From Afipia sp. 64-13 (GTDB lineage Bacteria; Pseudomonadota; Alphaproteobacteria; Rhizobiales; Xanthobacteraceae): a stretch of 40,681 bases of DNA. Both the position numbers and the translations under genes were made by a program. This document shows positions 37,457 to 40,681 of the stretch, piece by piece. Below the pieces are notes generated by a model. The model saw nothing but the letters and a program-made list of their open reading frames with translations, ran no database searches and had not been told where the DNA came from. Every line of letters starts with the position of its first letter. The first letter of the stretch is position 1. The stretch lies in NCBI GenBank assembly GCA_001897755.1, contig MKUJ01000020.1:64471-105151 (forward strand), written 5' to 3'.

Positions 37457-37873
37457 GCCGGATCCTTTCAGGTCTCGCAGAAAGACCTCACCGCAAGATC
37501 GGCGCGGAGAACCCCGCGCGGCATCGATTGCATTCCGACTCGAAACATAAAGATACGGGTCCGCCGGATCGCGGTGATGTTCCGGATCGTCGGAACCGTC
37601 TGTCGCATGAGTTTCGCGGCAAACCTTTGTGGTGGCGCAAGTCGGCGAGGAAGCCACCCGAATACCGTCATCAACTTGCCGTGATTCCCGATCCGCGACA
37701 AGAACAGACTGATCCCGCGCTGCAATGAGGTCGCGTTTGTCGCAGACCGTAGGCGGTTTCGCGCTCGCAGTTTTGACTTGGATTTGCCCCGCATTGAGAC
37801 CAACGTCCCGGCCTACGGGCGATATGCGCCCGCAACAGGCGATATGCGCCTGGCACTATGACGGGGAAATGCG
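37457..37873. other. Divergent intergenic region before the Mo hydroxylase operon
   Basis: This 417-base gap lies between the small membrane protein and the 2Fe-2S subunit gene. It holds a lone TTGACT (37771-37776) without a matching -10, and two direct copies of a palindromic 13-mer (37818-37850), listed separately. No gene is supported. Confidence 0.55.
37818..37850 (+). promoter_or_regulatory. Two tandem palindromic 13-mers before the Mo hydroxylase operon
   Basis: GGCGATATGCGCC occurs at 37818-37830 and again, identical, at 37838-37850, a 20-base period (about two helical turns). Each copy is itself symmetric, GGCG and CGCC around ATATG. The second ends 23 bases before the start codon. 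This is the layout of a cooperative operator, or alternatively of two leader hairpins. Confidence 0.55.
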
Positions 37874-38323
37874 ATGGCAAACCTCACGATCAACGGCAAG
37901 ACCTATGAGATCGACGCCGAGACCGATACGCCTTTGTTATGGGCGATCCGGGAGAACGCCGGCCTGACCGGCACCAAATATGGCTGCGGCATTGCACAAT
38001 GCGGCGCCTGCACCGTTCTGATCGACGGCGTCGCGACACGCTCCTGCAGCGTTCAGCTCGGTGACGCGGTCGGCAAGCAGATCACCACCATCGAGGGTCT
38101 CGCGACCGGCGACAGGCTGACCAAGGTTCAGCAGGCCTGGGTGGATCATGACGTTCCCCAGTGCGGCTATTGCCAGAGCGGCATGATCATGGCGGTAACG
38201 GCATTGCTCGCCGACAAGCCGAAGCCGACCGATCAGGACATCGACGAGGCGATCACCAATATCTGTCGCTGCGGCACCTTCCAGCAGGTGCGCGAAGCGA
38301 TCCATGCCGCCGCGAACGCGTGA
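37874..38323 (+). CDS. 2Fe-2S subunit of a periplasmic Mo hydroxylase (IorA-like)
   Basis: Carries electrons from the Mo site to a cytochrome. The 149-residue protein has an N-terminal ferredoxin-like cluster (Cys38, 43, 46, 58 in [17 protein letters not shown] and RSCSV) and a C-terminal helical cluster (Cys97, 100, 131, 133 in [10 protein letters not shown] and CRCGTF), the two 2Fe-2S sites of the xanthine oxidase family. The second site usually has the order CGxC...CRC as seen here. It has no signal peptide; in this family the subunit is exported together with its Tat-signal-bearing partner. The Mo-subunit gene begins 10 bases downstream. Confidence 0.95.
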   Translation: MANLTINGKTYEIDAETDTPLLWAIRENAGLTGTKYGCGIAQCGACTVLIDGVATRSCSVQLGDAVGKQITTIEGLATGDRLTKVQQAWVDHDVPQCGYCQSGMIMAVTALLADKPKPTDQDIDEAITNICRCGTFQQVREAIHAAANA

Positions 38324-38333
38324 GGAGGGCGTC

Positions 38334-40532
38334 ATGACACATGCCACTCATAACCCGAGCCGCACGGCCTCTCTCACTCGCCGCGACTTCGTCGTCGGCT
38401 CTGCTGCGCTCGGCGGCGGCCTCGCGCTCGGTCTCGATCTGCCGTTCGGGCCGCGTGCCGCAACGGCCGCTGACGGCGTGCCCGAGGTCAATGCCTGGGT
38501 GGTAATCCGCCCCGACGATACCGTGGTGATCCGCATTGCCCGCTCAGAGATGGGGCAGGGCACACTGACCGGCCTGGCTCAGCTCGTCGCCGAGGAGCTG
38601 CAATGCGACTGGTCGAAGGTGACCACCGAATATCCGACGCCGGGCCAGAACGTGGCGCGCAAGCGGGTCTGGGGCGATTTCTCCACCGGCGGCAGCCGCG
38701 GCATCCGCACCTCGCACGAGTATGTGCGCAAGGGCGGCGCGGCGGCGCGCATGATGCTGGTTCAGGCCGCGGCCAATGAATGGAAGGTGCCGGCGGCCGA
38801 GTGCCGTGCGGCGAACAGCGTCATCACCCATACGCCGAGCGGCCGCACCGTGACCTTCGGCAAGGTCGCGGACGCCGCGAGCCGGCTGACGCCGCCGACC
38901 GAGATCACGCTGAAGGACCCGAAGGACTGGACCATCGCCGGCAAGGGCGTGAAGCGTCTCGACACGGTCGACAAGACCAACGGTAAGATGATCTACGGCG
39001 CCGACATCAAGTTGCCGGGCATGCTGAACGCCGCGATCAGGGATTGCCCGGTGTTCGGCGGCAAGCTCAAGAGCTTCGATGAAGCGAAGATCGCCAACAT
39101 GAAGGGCGTCAAGAAGGTCGTGCGCGTCGGCGACAGCGCCGTCGCCGTGGTGGCCGACACCTGGTGGCACGCCAAGACCGCGCTCGATGCGCTGCCGGTC
39201 GTCTGGGACGAGGGCGAGAACGCCAAGGTGTCGAGCGAGTCGATCGGCAAGTGGCTGGCCGAAGGGCTCGATCAGGCGCAGCCGGCGTTCGTCGGCAACA
39301 AGAAGGGCGACGTAAAGGCCGCCATCGCCAATGCCGCGAAGGTGGTCGAGGCGACTTACGCATACCCTTACCAGAACCATGCCGCGATGGAGCCGCTCAA
39401 CGCCACCGTGCTCTACACGCCGGAGAAATGCGAAGTGTGGACCGGCACGCAGAACGGCGAGGCGGCCTTCGCGGCTGCTGTCGAAGTCTCGGGCCTGCCT
39501 GCGGACAAATGCGAGGTACACAAGGTGATGCTCGGCGGCGGTTTCGGCCGGCGCGGCATGACCGACTATGTGCGGCAGGCGGTGATGGTGGCGAAGGAAA
39601 TGCCGGGCACGCCGGTCAAGCTGCTCTGGTCGCGCGAGGAGGATATGCTGCATGGCAGGTATCATCCGATCACCCAGTGCAGGATGGTCGGCGCGCTCGA
39701 TGCCGGTAACAACCTCGCCGGGCTGCAGATGCGACTCTCCGGCCAGTCGATTCTTGCGAGCGTGCGCCAGCAGGCGATGGTCAACGGTATGGACCCGGTG
39801 GTCTTCCAGGGCCTCAACCCTTCAGGCGAGGCCGCCTTCGGCTACGGTATTCCGAATCTGCATATCGACCATGCGATGCGCAATCCGCATGTGCCGCCGG
39901 GCTTCTGGCGCGGCGTCAACGTCAATCAAAACGCGATCTATGTCGAATGCTTCATGGACGAGCTTGCGCACGCGGCGGGGCAGGATCCGCTCGCCTTCCG
40001 ACGCAAGCTGATGGCGGACTATCCGAAACACCTTGCTGTGCTCGATGCCGTCGCGGAAAAAATCGGCTGGGAAAAGCCCGCGCCGCAGAACGTTCATCGC
40101 GGCATCGCACACTTCATGGGTTTCGGCAGCTATGTGGCGGCAGCCACCGAGATCACCGTGACGGACGGCAACAAGATCAAGATCCATCGTATCGTCGCCG
40201 CGACCGACCCTGGCATCGCAGTCAATCCGGCGCAAATCGAGCGGCAGGTGGCCGGATCGTTTGTTTACGGGTTGTCCGCCTTATTCTATGGCGAGTGCAC
40301 TGTGAAGAATGGCCGCATTGAACAGGAGAACTTCGATTCCTACAATTCGATGCGGATCAGCGAGATGCCGAAGGTGGAAACCATCGTGATGCCGAGCGGA
40401 GGATTCTGGGGCGGTGTCGGAGAGCCGACGATCTGTGTCGCCGCGCCCGCCGTGCTCAACGCCTATTTCGCCGCGACCGGAAAACGCATTCGTTCGGTGC
40501 CGCTGAAGAACCACGATATTGTTTTTGCTTAA
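38334..40532 (+). CDS. Tat-exported molybdopterin-binding subunit, isoquinoline 1-oxidoreductase/aldehyde dehydrogenase type
   Basis: The catalytic subunit of a Mo hydroxylase that oxidises an aldehyde or N-heterocycle in the periplasm. The 732-residue protein starts with a twin-arginine signal (TRRDFVVGSAALGGGLALG, Arg16-Arg17; cleavage near residue 46). It then has the two-part IorB fold, with GGGFGRRG for molybdopterin, PYQNHAAMEPLN, FWRGVNVNQNAIYVECFMDE and the active-site Glu697 in GGVGEPTI. Length and the split N-terminal domain match IorB/AldH-type subunits that lack an FAD domain. GAGGAGGG lies just before the ATG at 38334. Substrate unknown; the following cytochrome gene makes cytochrome c the likely electron acceptor. 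Confidence 0.94.
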   Translation: MTHATHNPSRTASLTRRDFVVGSAALGGGLALGLDLPFGPRAATAADGVPEVNAWVVIRPDDTVVIRIARSEMGQGTLTGLAQLVAEELQCDWSKVTTEYPTPGQNVARKRVWGDFSTGGSRGIRTSHEYVRKGGAAARMMLVQAAANEWKVPAAECRAANSVITHTPSGRTVTFGKVADAASRLTPPTEITLKDPKDWTIAGKGVKRLDTVDKTNGKMIYGADIKLPGMLNAAIRDCPVFGGKLKSFDEAKIANMKGVKKVVRVGDSAVAVVADTWWHAKTALDALPVVWDEGENAKVSSESIGKWLAEGLDQAQPAFVGNKKGDVKAAIANAAKVVEATYAYPYQNHAAMEPLNATVLYTPEKCEVWTGTQNGEAAFAAAVEVSGLPADKCEVHKVMLGGGFGRRGMTDYVRQAVMVAKEMPGTPVKLLWSREEDMLHGRYHPITQCRMVGALDAGNNLAGLQMRLSGQSILASVRQQAMVNGMDPVVFQGLNPSGEAAFGYGIPNLHIDHAMRNPHVPPGFWRGVNVNQNAIYVECFMDELAHAAGQDPLAFRRKLMADYPKHLAVLDAVAEKIGWEKPAPQNVHRGIAHFMGFGSYVAAATEITVTDGNKIKIHRIVAATDPGIAVNPAQIERQVAGSFVYGLSALFYGECTVKNGRIEQENFDSYNSMRISEMPKVETIVMPSGGFWGGVGEPTICVAAPAVLNAYFAATGKRIRSVPLKNHDIVFA

Positions 40533-40537
40533 GCGAT

Positions 40538-40565
40538 GACGGCGGCTGCGAGGCCGCCGTCTTTT
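40538..40565 (+). terminator. Hairpin terminator after the Mo subunit gene
   Basis: GACGGCGGC pairs with GCCGCCGTC (9 bp, loop of 6) and TTTT follows, 5 bases after the stop codon. It may only attenuate, because a functionally linked cytochrome gene starts 15 bases later. Confidence 0.75.
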
Positions 40566-40580
40566 CATTAGGGGGTCATG

Positions 40581-40681
40581 ATGCGACTTGCACTTTCTCT
40601 TGCGATGGTGACGGCGATGTGGGCGATGCCCGCGCTGGCCGCGTCCGAACCGCCGCCCGGCGCCACGGCGTGCTCGGGCTG
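40581..40681 (+). CDS. Start of a secreted c-type cytochrome gene, truncated by window end
   Basis: Only the first 33 complete codons are visible. A signal peptide (MRLALSLAMVTAMWAMPALA, cleavage after ALA) precedes SEPPPGATACSG. The next codon begins TG, which would complete the haem-binding CSGC(H) if it is Cys. AGGGGG lies 5 bases before the ATG at 40581; another ATG is 3 bases upstream but too close to the ribosome site. In related operons (the Fe-S/Mo/cytochrome c aldehyde dehydrogenase type) the third gene is a cytochrome c that takes the electrons. The cytochrome call rests on a partial motif plus context. Confidence 0.65.
   Translation, partial: MRLALSLAMVTAMWAMPALAASEPPPGATACSG

Overview
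The window is 40.7 kb of GC-rich DNA from an alphaproteobacterium, most likely Hyphomicrobiales in or near the Bradyrhizobium/Rhodopseudomonas/Afipia group. The basis is strong GC bias at third codon positions, a ROSE-type RNA thermometer in front of an hsp20 gene, CpdR, an mmgR/suhB-type small RNA, DUF459 and DUF1236 proteins, and dispersed intergenic palindromes of the kind common in this group. The assignment rests on recognised families, not on a database search. No prophage, insertion sequence, CRISPR array or plasmid function was seen; the region looks like ordinary chromosome.

Layout. 0-6.7 kb: envelope genes (3' part of an outer-membrane beta-barrel protein, galU, an MltB-type lytic transglycosylase lipoprotein, a DUF459 protein with degenerate SGNH motifs, a DUF1236 protein). 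6.7-13.1 kb: gltB-gltD, the two subunits of NADPH glutamate synthase, on the minus strand with a dispersed repeat between them. 13.5-20.2 kb: a secreted proline-rich protein; an ECF41-type sigma factor divergent from its usual partner, a carboxymuconolactone decarboxylase-like protein, with a matching autoregulatory promoter; hsp20 behind a ROSE thermometer; an alpha/beta hydrolase; a TauE/SafE permease divergent from a LysR regulator; and hisN. 20.2-23.2 kb: an mmgR-like sRNA, N-formylglutamate amidohydrolase, cpdR, a YdcZ-type permease and tRNA-Val(GAC). 23.3-34 kb: an NTF2-like protein, a FecCD-type ABC importer with a possible ModE-like operator, a secreted rhodanese, an aldehyde dehydrogenase and an FbpABC/polyamine-like ABC importer. 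34.1-37.5 kb: a nitric-oxide response locus with a DUF6522-like protein, an NsrR-like Rrf2 regulator, NnrS, two good NsrR-type operators, one weak one and an FNR/FixK-type box. 37.8-40.7 kb: a periplasmic molybdenum hydroxylase of the isoquinoline oxidoreductase/aldehyde dehydrogenase type (2Fe-2S subunit, Tat-exported Mo subunit, and the start of a c-type cytochrome).

How it fits together. The clearest local circuits are the NsrR/NnrS locus, the ECF41 pair and the thermometer-controlled hsp20. The Mo hydroxylase at the right end and the possible Mo-responsive importer at 24-27 kb may be linked through molybdenum supply, but this is inference. No wholly new system was recognised. The items most worth checking are the operator architecture of the NO locus, the twin palindromic repeats before the Mo hydroxylase, the 17-bp palindrome upstream of gltB, and the DUF459 protein that has lost its SGNH catalytic residues.
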